Positions 55,236 through 63,188 of a stretch of DNA of 64,000 nucleotides are shown here, piece after piece; positions within the stretch are counted from its first letter, which is position 1, and the number at the start of each line of letters is the position of its first letter. The notes below the pieces were generated by a model. That model did not search any database. It saw only the letters and a program-made list of their open reading frames with translations, and had not been told where the DNA came from. Location of the stretch: the NCBI RefSeq assembly GCF_046507575.1, contig NZ_JBKFEY010000003.1:124001-188000 (forward strand). The letters run 5' to 3'. The stretch is from Pontitalea aquivivens (GTDB lineage: Bacteria; Pseudomonadota; Alphaproteobacteria; Rhodobacterales; Rhodobacteraceae). The position numbers and the translations under genes were made by a program.

Positions 55236-55728
55236 GATGCGGCTCCGGCTTGTTCAGGATCAGCTTCAGCAGCTCGGACACGCCCTGGATCAGCAACAGC
55301 CCCGCCGCCAGCGCCATCGCGATCTTGACCGGATAGACCGGCAGCTGAATCGCACCATAGGTGGTTTCCCCCTGGTTCAGCGAACGCATCGCGAATTCCC
55401 AGCTGCGGGTGGAGAACACCCAGGCGAAGGGAAAGAAAAAGATCAGATAGCCCAGCACATCCAGAACGCGGCGCATCCCGGGGCTTAGCTTTTCGGTCAC
55501 CAGGTCCACACGCACATGCGCCTGATGGCGCAGCGCATAGCCACCCAACAGGACGAAATAAAACCCGAACAGTTGTTTCGTAAGATCGAATGCCCACAGC
55601 GTAGGGGCATTGAACCCGTAACGCATCACGACGTCATAGATGATCATGAGCGCGAAGATCACCGCGACGAATGCCACGATTCGGCCCACGATCTCATTGA
55701 TGCCGTCGATCAGACGGATCAGAAGCAT
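55225..55728 (-). CDS. TRAP transporter small permease (DctQ)
   Basis: A 167-residue membrane protein with four hydrophobic segments. The DctQ landmark YDVVMRYGFNAPTLWAFDLT (about 36-55) is present, followed by LLGGYALRHQAHVRVDLVTE. ATG at 55728 was chosen because GGGAGG lies 7-8 bases upstream; an in-frame ATG at 55743 would place that Shine-Dalgarno sequence within the gene. First gene of the operon, divergent from the LysR regulator, 124 bases apart. Confidence 0.92.
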   Translation of the reverse strand: MLLIRLIDGINEIVGRIVAFVAVIFALMIIYDVVMRYGFNAPTLWAFDLTKQLFGFYFVLLGGYALRHQAHVRVDLVTEKLSPGMRRVLDVLGYLIFFFPFAWVFSTRSWEFAMRSLNQGETTYGAIQLPVYPVKIAMALAAGLLLIQGVSELLKLILNKPEPHHVG

Positions 55729-55816
55729 CGCTTCCCCTCCCATATTATTGACGCGGTCGGCCTGTGCCTCTTCGCGCAGCCTTTGCGATCCGGATTAAAA
55801 GGCGGGATACGCCGGT

Positions 55817-55854
55817 TTGACATGGATATATTTGCAGATATAGTCTGCAGATAT
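55817..55854 (+). promoter_or_regulatory. LysR gene promoter overlapping a direct-repeat operator and the start codon
   Basis: TTGACA (55817-55822), 16 bases, TATAGT (55839-55844). The direct repeat TGCAGATAT occurs at 55833-55841 and 55846-55854, spaced by 13 bases, covering the -10 box and running into the ATG at 55853. Transcription should begin within a few bases of the ATG, so the message may be leaderless. The repeat is a candidate autoregulatory site. Confidence 0.7.
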
Positions 55855-56755
55855 GCACGACAGTTTTGACTGGAACGATCTGAAGTTCTTTCTGGCCCTC
55901 TGCCGGCTGAAACGGATGACGGCGGCGGGGCGGGCACTGGCGATCGACCAGACCACGGTGGCCCGCCGGATCAAGGCGCTGGAAAAGACCGTGGGGGCGC
56001 ATCTGTTCATCCGCGATGCCGCCGGATATGCGCTGACCAAGGCCGGTGAGCGGTTGTTGCCGATCGCGCTGGAAATCGAACGGGCCAGCACGCGCGTACA
56101 TGAACAGATCGTGGGCGAGGCCGGCCGGCTGGCGGGCATGGTGCGCATCGGCGCGCCCGATGGGCTTGGTACCTATGTCGTGACCCCGCTTCTGGCGCGG
56201 TTTCAGCAGGAAAATCCCGATGTCGAGGTATCGCTGGTGATCCGTTCGCGCCAGTTCCAGCTGTCGCATCAAGAGGTTCATCTGTCGATCGATCTGTCCT
56301 TGCCCGAAAGCGGCCGGCTGCTGGCGCGCAAGATGACCGACTATCACCTGCATTTCTTTGCCGCCCCCGATTATCTGCGCCGCTATGGGCGCCCTACGAA
56401 GCTACAGGATCTGCGCCGCCACCGGCTGGTGGGCTATATCCCCGAGATGCTGTTTTCCCCCGAACTGCGCTATCTGGAGGAACTGGGCATCACCACCCCG
56501 GTGGGCTTTTCTTCAACCTCGATGATCGCCCAGCGCGAGGCCGCCCGCGAAGGCGCGGGGCTGGCGATCCTGCCCCGGTTCATGGCGTTGGACGACCCCG
56601 GCCTGGAACCGGTGCTGACGGGGGATTACGTCCTGAAGCGCACCGCCTGGATTCTCAGCCACCAAAGCACCGAAGACCTGGCCCGGGTGCGCGTCGTGTC
56701 GGAATATCTGCAGCGCGTCGCGCGCAGCGAAAGGGCGCGGTTCCTGATCACCTGA
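55853..56755 (+). CDS. LysR-family transcriptional regulator
   Basis: A 300-residue regulator. The N-terminal winged helix-turn-helix (about 4-65) includes WNDLKFFLALCRLKRMTAAG and QTTVARRIKALEKTVGAHLF. The C-terminal effector-binding domain (about 93-300) begins LAGMVRIGAPDGLGTYVVTP. It stands between a divergent TRAP transporter operon and a downstream acyl-CoA synthetase, and should control one or both in response to the imported acid. There is no Shine-Dalgarno sequence; the promoter and a direct repeat abut the ATG. Confidence 0.92.
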   Translation: MHDSFDWNDLKFFLALCRLKRMTAAGRALAIDQTTVARRIKALEKTVGAHLFIRDAAGYALTKAGERLLPIALEIERASTRVHEQIVGEAGRLAGMVRIGAPDGLGTYVVTPLLARFQQENPDVEVSLVIRSRQFQLSHQEVHLSIDLSLPESGRLLARKMTDYHLHFFAAPDYLRRYGRPTKLQDLRRHRLVGYIPEMLFSPELRYLEELGITTPVGFSSTSMIAQREAAREGAGLAILPRFMALDDPGLEPVLTGDYVLKRTAWILSHQSTEDLARVRVVSEYLQRVARSERARFLIT

Positions 56756-56845
56756 GGGGGCGGGATGCCGATTACCTTACCTAGCGTCAACTTTTCCGGC
56801 GGTGGACAAGCCCCCCGTGGATGATTTCACTTTCCCCGAAGGAAC

Positions 56846-56873
56846 GGGCCGCGCCCTGCGCAGGGCGCGGCCC
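56846..56873. other. Perfect 28-base palindrome upstream of the acyl-CoA synthetase gene
   Basis: GGGCCGCGCCCTG followed by CG and CAGGGCGCGGCCC, with no mismatch. It ends 16 bases before the synthetase ATG and 91 bases after the LysR stop begins. No T-run follows. As RNA it would form a very stable stem just before the ribosome-binding site; as DNA it could be an operator. Confidence 0.9.
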
Positions 56874-56889
56874 CGGCAAACGGGAGGAA

Positions 56890-58557
56890 ATGGTGCTGTC
56901 TCGCAGGGAGAGCTATGCCGCGACCATGTCGGCATTTCGCTGGGATATCCCCGAATTCTACAACATCGGCGTCGATGTCTGCGATCGCTGGGCGGCGGCC
57001 GATCCGGACCGCGTCGCGCTGATCGAGGTGGCCGAGGATGGCTATGGCCCCGCCCGGCAGACCACCTTTGCCCAGCTGCGAGCGGCCTCGGATCGCTTTG
57101 CCAATGTGCTGGTGGGCCTGGGCCTGCGCGGCAACGGGCGCGACCCGGGCGACCGGGTGGCGATCCTGCTGCCGCAGCGGCGCGAAACCGCCGTCGCCCA
57201 TATCGCGGCCTTCAAGGCCGGGTGCATTTCATTGCCCCTGTTCACATTGTTCGGCCCCGAGGCGCTGCTGCACCGCCTGCGCGACAGCGGCGCGCGCGTT
57301 CTGGTGACCGATCACGCCAGCCTGCCGCTGATCGCGGACATCCGGGCGGACCTGCCCGATCTGCAGGTGATCTTCACCGTTGACGGCCCGGCCCCCGGGG
57401 CACTGGATTTCGACGCCGCCTGCGCCGCCGCCGCGGACGGCTTTGCGCCGGTGCGGACGCTGGCCAATGCGCCTGCGCTGCTGATCTACACCTCGGGCAC
57501 CACCGGCAACCCCAAGGGCGCGCTGCATGCCCATCGTGTGCTGCCCGGTCATCTGCCGGGTGTCGAAATGAGCCATGATTTCCTGCCCCGGCCCGGCGAC
57601 CGGATCTGGACCCCGGCCGACTGGGCCTGGATCGGCGGGCTTCTGGATGTGCTGATGCCCGCGCTGCATCATGGCGTGCCGGTGGTGGCCTGCCGCTTTC
57701 GCAAATTCTCGGCCCGCGCGGCAGCCGACCTGATCCGCCGTTTTGACGTGCGCAACGCCTTCCTGCCGCCCACCGCGCTCAAGATGATGAAGGCAGACCC
57801 TGACAGCCCGAACTGGGGGCTGAAGATGCGCTCGGTCGCGTCGGGGGGGGAACCGCTGGGCACGCAACTGCTGGATTGGGGCCGCCAGGCGCTTGGCGTG
57901 ACAATCAACGAATTCTACGGCCAGACGGAATGCAACATGGTCGTGTCCAGCTGCGGCGCGCTGGCGCCCCCCGATAACGGTGTCATGGGCTGGCCAGTGC
58001 CGGGCCACCGCGCCGATGTGATCGACGAGAATGGCCACCGCCTGCCCGACGGGGCCGAGGGGGCGATCGCGATCCTGTCGCCCGATCCGGTGATGTTTCT
58101 GGGCTACTGGAACCAGCCCGCGGCCACGGCGGCAAAATTCATCATCGGCCCCGAGGGGCGCTGGCTGGTGACCGGCGACCGCGGCCTGCGCCGGCCCGAC
58201 GGGCGGCTGGTGTTCAAGGGGCGCGACGATGACATCATCTCGACGGGCGGGTATCGCGTCGGCCCCGCGGAAATCGAGGATTGCCTGATCGCGCATCCCG
58301 CCATCGCCATGGCCGGTGTTGTCGGCCAGCCTGATCCCCTGCGCGGCGAAATCGTGGCCGCCTTCGTCACGCTGCGCCCCGGCCATGAAGACAGCCCCGC
58401 GCTGCGCGCCGAAATCGCCGATCATGTCCGCACCCGGCTGGCCGCCTATGAATACCCCCGCGCGATCCATGTGATCCGGGACATGCCGGTAACCACGACC
58501 GGCAAGATCATCCGCGCCGAACTGCGCAACCGCCTGAACAAGGAGACCCCGGCATGA
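56890..58557 (+). CDS. Acyl-CoA synthetase (AMP-forming, medium/short-chain type)
   Basis: Activates a carboxylic acid to its CoA thioester through an acyl-adenylate. The 555-residue protein has the P-loop-like LLIYTSGTTGNPKGALHAHR (about 197-216), the YGQTECNMV motif (about 344), the hinge region RDDDIISTGGYRVGPAEIED (about 447-466) and the catalytic lysine in MPVTTTGKIIRAELRNRL (about 532-549). The family look is that of ACSM/benzoate- or propionate-type ligases, not long-chain ones. GGGAGG is close to the ATG; an alternative start is ATG at 56926. It is coupled to the enoyl-CoA hydratase gene by a 4-base overlap. Confidence 0.92.
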   Translation: MVLSRRESYAATMSAFRWDIPEFYNIGVDVCDRWAAADPDRVALIEVAEDGYGPARQTTFAQLRAASDRFANVLVGLGLRGNGRDPGDRVAILLPQRRETAVAHIAAFKAGCISLPLFTLFGPEALLHRLRDSGARVLVTDHASLPLIADIRADLPDLQVIFTVDGPAPGALDFDAACAAAADGFAPVRTLANAPALLIYTSGTTGNPKGALHAHRVLPGHLPGVEMSHDFLPRPGDRIWTPADWAWIGGLLDVLMPALHHGVPVVACRFRKFSARAAADLIRRFDVRNAFLPPTALKMMKADPDSPNWGLKMRSVASGGEPLGTQLLDWGRQALGVTINEFYGQTECNMVVSSCGALAPPDNGVMGWPVPGHRADVIDENGHRLPDGAEGAIAILSPDPVMFLGYWNQPAATAAKFIIGPEGRWLVTGDRGLRRPDGRLVFKGRDDDIISTGGYRVGPAEIEDCLIAHPAIAMAGVVGQPDPLRGEIVAAFVTLRPGHEDSPALRAEIADHVRTRLAAYEYPRAIHVIRDMPVTTTGKIIRAELRNRLNKETPA

Positions 58558-59327
58558 CAGCCCTGCCCCTGCGTTTCGAAACCCGCGGCGCCATCGCGAT
58601 CCTGACGCTGGACCGCGCAAACCGGCGCAATGCGATCGACGCGGCCACCACCGCCGCGATGACAGACGCGCTGGCCCGGTTCGAGGCCGACCCCGACCTG
58701 CGCGTGGCGGTGCTGTGTGGCGATGGCCCGGTGTTCTGCGCGGGTATGGATCTGGCGGCCTTCGCCGACGGCCAGGTCGAAGCCGTGCTGTTCGGCCCCG
58801 GCGGCTTTGCCGGTCTGACCGAGGCATCGCGGACCAAGCCGCTGATCGCCGCGGTGCATGGTGCGGCCCTGGCAGGCGGGTTCGAACTGGCGCTGGCCTG
58901 CGATCTGATCGTGGCCGAAGAAGGCGCCCGCTTTGGCCTGCCCGAGGTGATGCGCGGGCTGGTCGCGGGCGCCGGCGGCGCGCTGCGGCTGGCCAGCGTG
59001 ATCGCGCCGGGACGGGCGCGCGAAATCATCCTGACGGGACGGCTGATCGACACGGCCGAGGCCTGGGATCTGGGCCTGATCGCGCGCCGCGCCCCCCAAG
59101 GCGGCGCGCTGGATGCCGCGCTGGCCCTGGCCGAAGAGATCGCGCAGAACGCGCCGCTTGCGGTATCCGCCTCGCTTGGCCTGAGCCGGGCGGCCGAACG
59201 CGCCGCGTTTCCCGCACTTTGGGCGGAAAACACGGCGACATTGCGCCGGGTCATGGCCAGCGCGGATGCGACCGAAGGCGCGCGTGCCTTTCTGGAACGC
59301 CGCCCGCCCCGCTGGCAGGGGCGCTGA
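58554..59327 (+). CDS. Enoyl-CoA hydratase/isomerase (crotonase family)
   Basis: A 257-residue crotonase-fold protein. The oxyanion-hole loops are GPVFCAGMDLAAFADG (about 60-75) and AAVHGAALAGGFELALACDL (about 99-118). Both catalytic glutamates of hydratases are at their places, in GGFELAL (about 112) and in FGLPEVMRGLVAGAGGALRL (about 129-148), so true hydratase activity is likely. Coupled to the acyl-CoA synthetase gene, it should act on the CoA ester made there. The regulator gene of the GntR family follows after a 94-base gap. Confidence 0.92.
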   Translation: MTALPLRFETRGAIAILTLDRANRRNAIDAATTAAMTDALARFEADPDLRVAVLCGDGPVFCAGMDLAAFADGQVEAVLFGPGGFAGLTEASRTKPLIAAVHGAALAGGFELALACDLIVAEEGARFGLPEVMRGLVAGAGGALRLASVIAPGRAREIILTGRLIDTAEAWDLGLIARRAPQGGALDAALALAEEIAQNAPLAVSASLGLSRAAERAAFPALWAENTATLRRVMASADATEGARAFLERRPPRWQGR

Positions 59328-59421
59328 CCGGGCGCAGCAGCGCCACAGCCGCGGGGGGCGTTGACTTGGGCGGCCCATTCGGTGTGTATGATCTGCCCCC
59401 GCGCAAGAGGTGACCCCGCAC

Positions 59422-60201
59422 ATGGCCGAGACAAGCTCGCCCACCCCGCTGTATCACAGGATCTACGCGGTCATGCGTGAGCGGATCGTGAACGGCTACT
59501 ATCCGGCGGACGTTCCCGTCCCGACCGAGGCGGACCTGGCCGAAAACTTTTCCGTCAGCCGGATCACGGTCCGCCGCGCGATGGAAATGCTGACCGCCGA
59601 AGGCCTGGTGACCCGCACCCGCGGCCGCGGCACCTTTGTCACCGACCGCGCGCGGGAAAACACGCTCAACCGCGCGGTCGTGTCGAATGTCAGCGGGCTT
59701 TTGAATTATCTGAACGCGGTCGGGCAAAGCACGCGCCTGCGCGTCATCAGCCTGGACCGGGGCGAGGCCCCGCCGCGGATCTGCGCGCAGATGGGCGTGG
59801 CACCAACCGCCGAACTGGTGCGCGCGGTGCGTGTGCGCGACCTGGACGGCAAGCCCTATTCGCTGTCGATGGCATATCTGGTTCCCAGGGTCGGGGCCGC
59901 ACTGCGCCATGAGGATCTGGCGACAACGAACATGATCGATCTGGTCCAGCGCGCAGGCGCCGAGGTGGAACAGGTCGAACAGGCGCTGACCGCGACGCTG
60001 GCGGATGAACATGCCTCGCAGCACCTGCAGATCCCGGTGGGGGCGCCGCTGATGCGGGTCAACCGGGTGTTCTACGATACCGCGCTGGTACCTTTTTACG
60101 CCGCAGAAATCCTGTATTGCGCGGATCGCTACGAATACCGCGTCACGCTGCGGCGCGATCAGGGCAAGGATTTCACCCTGGACGGCACGCAGCCGGGCTA
60201 G
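59422..60201 (+). CDS. GntR-family regulator with UTRA domain (HutC/PhnF type)
   Basis: A 259-residue repressor-type protein. The winged helix (about 10-78) reads YHRIYAVMRERIVNGYYPAD, with VPTEADLAENFSVSRITVRR as recognition region and TRTRGRGTFV as the wing. The UTRA ligand-binding domain (about 95-250) ends with FYAAEILYCADRYEYRVTLR. HutC-type proteins bind small organic effectors. AAGAGG lies 11 bases before the ATG. TTGACT (59361) and TATGAT (59387) are possible promoter boxes but are 20 bases apart. It is convergent with the flavoprotein operon, 9 bases away, and likely controls genes here. Confidence 0.92.
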   Translation: MAETSSPTPLYHRIYAVMRERIVNGYYPADVPVPTEADLAENFSVSRITVRRAMEMLTAEGLVTRTRGRGTFVTDRARENTLNRAVVSNVSGLLNYLNAVGQSTRLRVISLDRGEAPPRICAQMGVAPTAELVRAVRVRDLDGKPYSLSMAYLVPRVGAALRHEDLATTNMIDLVQRAGAEVEQVEQALTATLADEHASQHLQIPVGAPLMRVNRVFYDTALVPFYAAEILYCADRYEYRVTLRRDQGKDFTLDGTQPG

Positions 60202-60210
60202 GCGCCCGGA

Positions 60211-61605
60211 TCAGCCGGCGATGCGCGCGGCGCTGATCCCGGCCAGGCGCCCGAAGGCGGTGGCCGACAAAAGGCCGTTGCCCGACAGATAGCCATAATT
60301 GGAATCGCCCGACACCCCCCGCGCGGCACCACCGCCCGCCATCAGATTGGGCAGCGCGCGGCCATCGGGCCGCAGCACCCGCGCCTTGGCATCGATCACA
60401 AGCCCGCCCTGGGTGTGGAACAGCGCGCCATTGACCTTGACCGCATGAAAGGGCGGCTGCAGCAGATCGTCGGGCGTGAAGCGGCGGCCAAAACGGTCGG
60501 GCGTGCCGGTACGGGCGGCCTTGGCGATCGCGTCGAATTCCGCGTGCAGCACCGCAAGCGGCAGGCCGGTGGCCGCGGCCAGTTCGCCCAGCGTCGCGGC
60601 GGTCCTGACCGCGCCCAGCGCACGGATTTCACGATAGTCGTGAAAGCCCAGCGCCTCGTGTTCGCCCCTGGCATCGAAAATGTCCCAAGCGATGTGGCCG
60701 GGCTGCGCCGCCACTTCGGCGCCATGTTCGGAATAGCCGCGCATTTCATTCGAAAAGCGCCGCCCCTCTGTATTCACCAGCACCCCACCCTTGGTGATCA
60801 CCGCCCAGGTCAGCGGCAGACCATGCGGATGCGCGACCGAGCCATGGCCCTGATAGGCGCCCATGTCGGCCAGCGCGGCGCCCAGCCCCTCGCCCCATTT
60901 CACCGCATCACCCGTGTTCGACAGATGCCCACAGCATTCGGCATCGGCGATTTCGGGGATGAAACGGCGCACCATGTCGACATCGCCCGCAAATCCGCAG
61001 CAGGCCAGCACCAGCGCCCGGCAACCCAGGCTTTCCAGCGCGCCATCGGGACGACGGAACCGCAACCCGGTGACGCGCCCGTCGGCATCGGCATACAGAT
61101 CCTCGACCGAGGCGCCGGTGACCAGGTCGATCCCCGCCGCCGCCACCGCCGCCAGAAGCGCCTGTTCCAGATCGGCGCCGGTGCGGCTTTTGGGGCCATG
61201 CATCCGCATCCGCGAATGGCCGGGATACAGGAAGCCCGTCACCAGTTCGAATTCGATGCCGTGGCTGTCCATCAGCCAGTCGATCATCGGGCCCGCCGCC
61301 TGCGCCGCAACCAGCGCCATGTCCGGCGGGGTGTGGCCGTGGGTCTTGGCCACCAGATCGGCGGCGAACAGTTCGGCGCTGTCCTCGATCCCGGCCGCGC
61401 GTTGCAGCCGCGTGCCCGGCGCCGGGATCAGCCCGGCCGACAGCGAGGTCGATCCGCGCGGGCTTTCGTCGCGTTCCAGGATCATCACCTCGGCGCCCGC
61501 GTCATGTGCCGCCAGCGCCGCGACAAGGCCACAGGCCCCCGCGCCGACCACAACGACCGGCATTTCGAAATCGAACTTTACGCCTTCGGCGGACAGAACT
61601 GCCAT
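60211..61605 (-). CDS. FAD-dependent oxidoreductase (fumarate reductase/ketosteroid dehydrogenase-like)
   Basis: A 464-residue flavoprotein of the succinate dehydrogenase/fumarate reductase superfamily. The FAD-binding motif VVVVGAGACGLVAALAAHDA (about 16-35) is followed by LERDESPRGSTSLSAGLIPA. The C-terminal FAD stretch is NLMAGGGAARGVSGDSNYGY (about 420-439). No heme or iron-sulfur motif and no signal peptide are seen, so an electron partner is unknown. AGAGG lies before ATG 61605. It is the last gene of an operon behind a lyase and LeuD/LeuC-like hydratase genes, pointing to reduction or oxidation of an unsaturated diacid. Confidence 0.88.
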   Translation of the reverse strand: MAVLSAEGVKFDFEMPVVVVGAGACGLVAALAAHDAGAEVMILERDESPRGSTSLSAGLIPAPGTRLQRAAGIEDSAELFAADLVAKTHGHTPPDMALVAAQAAGPMIDWLMDSHGIEFELVTGFLYPGHSRMRMHGPKSRTGADLEQALLAAVAAAGIDLVTGASVEDLYADADGRVTGLRFRRPDGALESLGCRALVLACCGFAGDVDMVRRFIPEIADAECCGHLSNTGDAVKWGEGLGAALADMGAYQGHGSVAHPHGLPLTWAVITKGGVLVNTEGRRFSNEMRGYSEHGAEVAAQPGHIAWDIFDARGEHEALGFHDYREIRALGAVRTAATLGELAAATGLPLAVLHAEFDAIAKAARTGTPDRFGRRFTPDDLLQPPFHAVKVNGALFHTQGGLVIDAKARVLRPDGRALPNLMAGGGAARGVSGDSNYGYLSGNGLLSATAFGRLAGISAARIAG

Positions 61606-61650
61606 CTTCGGCCTCTTTGGCAAGGCGGCGCCGGGGGCGCCGGGATGGTT

Positions 61651-62544
61651 TCAATAATCGGTGCGGCTGTGTTCGGGCGTGCCATAGCGCGCCTCAAGTT
61701 CCTGCACCTCGGCCATCCGGGCCATGTCGAAGAACTGCTTGAAGCTCATGACGGTGGGCGCGATCGAGGCGATGCTTTCCTCGGTCTTCATCACCTCCAG
61801 CGTGCGGCGCGCCGCCTCGCAGGCCGACAGCAAAAGCCAGTTGGGGTAGATGATCAGCTTGAAACCCAGCGCCTCAACCTCGGACCGCGACAGGAATGGT
61901 GTCTTGCCCGACGTCGCCATGTTGTACAACAGCGGCACGCCCGGGAAGCGCGGCGCGATATGGGACAGGTCATCGGGGCCGGGGCTTTCGATGAAAATCA
62001 TATCGGCGCCGGCCTCGCGATACATCTCGGCCCGGTCGAAGGCGGCGTCGCGGCCCTGCAGCGCCAGTGCGTCGGTACGCGCGATGACCACGAAATCCGG
62101 GTCCACCCGCGCATCCACAGCGGCCTTGACCTTGGCCACCATATCCTCGGCCGGGATCAGCTGCTTGCCCGACAAATGGCCGCAACGCTTGGGCAGGACC
62201 TGATCCTCCAGATGGACCGCCGCAACCCCGCCGCGTTCATAAAGCTGGATCGCCCGGCGCACGTTCAAGGGCCCGCCAAAGCCGTTGTCGGCATCCGCGA
62301 TCAGCGGCACGTCGGATGCATCGGCGATGCGGGTGGCGTTGTCGACCATTTCCGTCATCGTCAACAGGCCCACATCGGGATAGCCCAGCCGCGTGGCCGA
62401 GGTGCCCGCACCGGTCATGTACATCGCCGGAAATCCGGCCTCGGCCACCAGGCGGGCATACATCGCATCGACCACGCCCGGGGCCATGATCGCCCGGTCG
62501 CCCGCAAGGGCCTGCCGAAGTCGTTTCGTGCGGGTAAGGGTCAT
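61651..62544 (-). CDS. Isocitrate lyase/PEP mutase-family lyase
   Basis: A 297-residue TIM-barrel enzyme. The active-site motif is KRCGH with catalytic-type C121 (family K-K-C-G-H), and the magnesium-binding aspartates lie in LIADADNGFGG (about 81-91). The cysteine favours a C-C lyase over PEP mutase. Relatives include 2-methylisocitrate lyase, 2,3-dimethylmalate lyase and oxaloacetate hydrolase; sequence reading cannot choose among them. No prpC or prpD is adjacent, arguing against the methylcitrate cycle. The gene follows the LeuD-like gene by 20 bases, so its substrate is likely the hydroxy-diacid made by the LeuCD-type hydratase. Confidence 0.88.
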   Translation of the reverse strand: MTLTRTKRLRQALAGDRAIMAPGVVDAMYARLVAEAGFPAMYMTGAGTSATRLGYPDVGLLTMTEMVDNATRIADASDVPLIADADNGFGGPLNVRRAIQLYERGGVAAVHLEDQVLPKRCGHLSGKQLIPAEDMVAKVKAAVDARVDPDFVVIARTDALALQGRDAAFDRAEMYREAGADMIFIESPGPDDLSHIAPRFPGVPLLYNMATSGKTPFLSRSEVEALGFKLIIYPNWLLLSACEAARRTLEVMKTEESIASIAPTVMSFKQFFDMARMAEVQELEARYGTPEHSRTDY

Positions 62545-62564
62545 CTGTCGGTCCTTTTTCGGTC

Positions 62565-63179
62565 TCAGCGGCCCAGCCAGGGGTTGGCGGCGATACGGGC
62601 CGCCTCAAACGCCTCGATCTGGTCCAGATGGGTCAGGGTCAGTTCAATCTCATCCAGGCCACGCAGGATGCAGTCGCGCGCGAAGGGTTCGATCGTGATC
62701 GGATGGGGGCCCAGACCGGCGGGCAACAGCACCTGTCCGGCCTCAAGATCGACCGTCACCGGGTCTTCGGGGTGGCGGGCCAGGTGATCGGCCAGCGCGT
62801 CGCAGACCGGCGCGGCCAGGCGCACCGGCACAAGGCCGTTCTTCAGCGCGTTGTTATAGAAGATGTCGCCAAAGCCGGGTGCCAGCAGCGCGCGGATGCC
62901 GTGGTCGGCCAGCGCATAAACCGCCCCTTCGCGCGATGATCCGCAGCCGAAATTGTCACCCACCAGCAAGATCGTGGCACGTTCCGCCCCCGGACGGTTC
63001 AGCGCGAAGGCCGGGTCCAGGTTCCCGCCGGCATCGCGGCGGATGTCATGGAACAGGAACTGGCCATAGCCCTGCGCCCGGTCGGCCTTGAGGAACCTGC
63101 CCGGGATGATCTGGTCGGTGTCGCAATTGACGATCGGCACCACCGCCACGGCCGAGGTTTCACGAATGAAGGCTTTCAT
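62565..63179 (-). CDS. leuD: LeuD-family small subunit of an isopropylmalate-type dehydratase
   Basis: The 204-residue swivelling small subunit of an aconitase-superfamily (de)hydratase. The signature VPIVNCDTDQIIPGRFLKAD (about 14-33) and LLVGDNFGCGSSREGAVYAL (about 71-90, substrate-binding GCGSSRE) are intact. In leucine synthesis the pair isomerises 2- to 3-isopropylmalate. Homologous pairs act as citraconate, 2,3-dimethylmalate or homoaconitate hydratases. Here the genes downstream are a lyase and a flavoprotein instead of leuB, so a catabolic hydratase is favoured; the symbol states family only. It lies 9 bases after the LeuC-like gene. Confidence 0.9.
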   Translation of the reverse strand: MKAFIRETSAVAVVPIVNCDTDQIIPGRFLKADRAQGYGQFLFHDIRRDAGGNLDPAFALNRPGAERATILLVGDNFGCGSSREGAVYALADHGIRALLAPGFGDIFYNNALKNGLVPVRLAAPVCDALADHLARHPEDPVTVDLEAGQVLLPAGLGPHPITIEPFARDCILRGLDEIELTLTHLDQIEAFEAARIAANPWLGR

Positions 63180-63188
63180 ACTGTCCTC

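Noticed and set aside
61651..62544. Firm assignment as prpB, 2-methylisocitrate lyase
   Set aside because: Family and KRCGH motif fit, but prpC, prpD and acnD are not adjacent, and the LeuCD-type neighbours suggest another hydroxy-diacid.
60415..62787. 790-residue plus-strand frame across the flavoprotein, lyase and LeuD genes
   Set aside because: Antisense to three well-supported genes; no domain is visible, and its length is explained by strong G/C bias at third codon positions.
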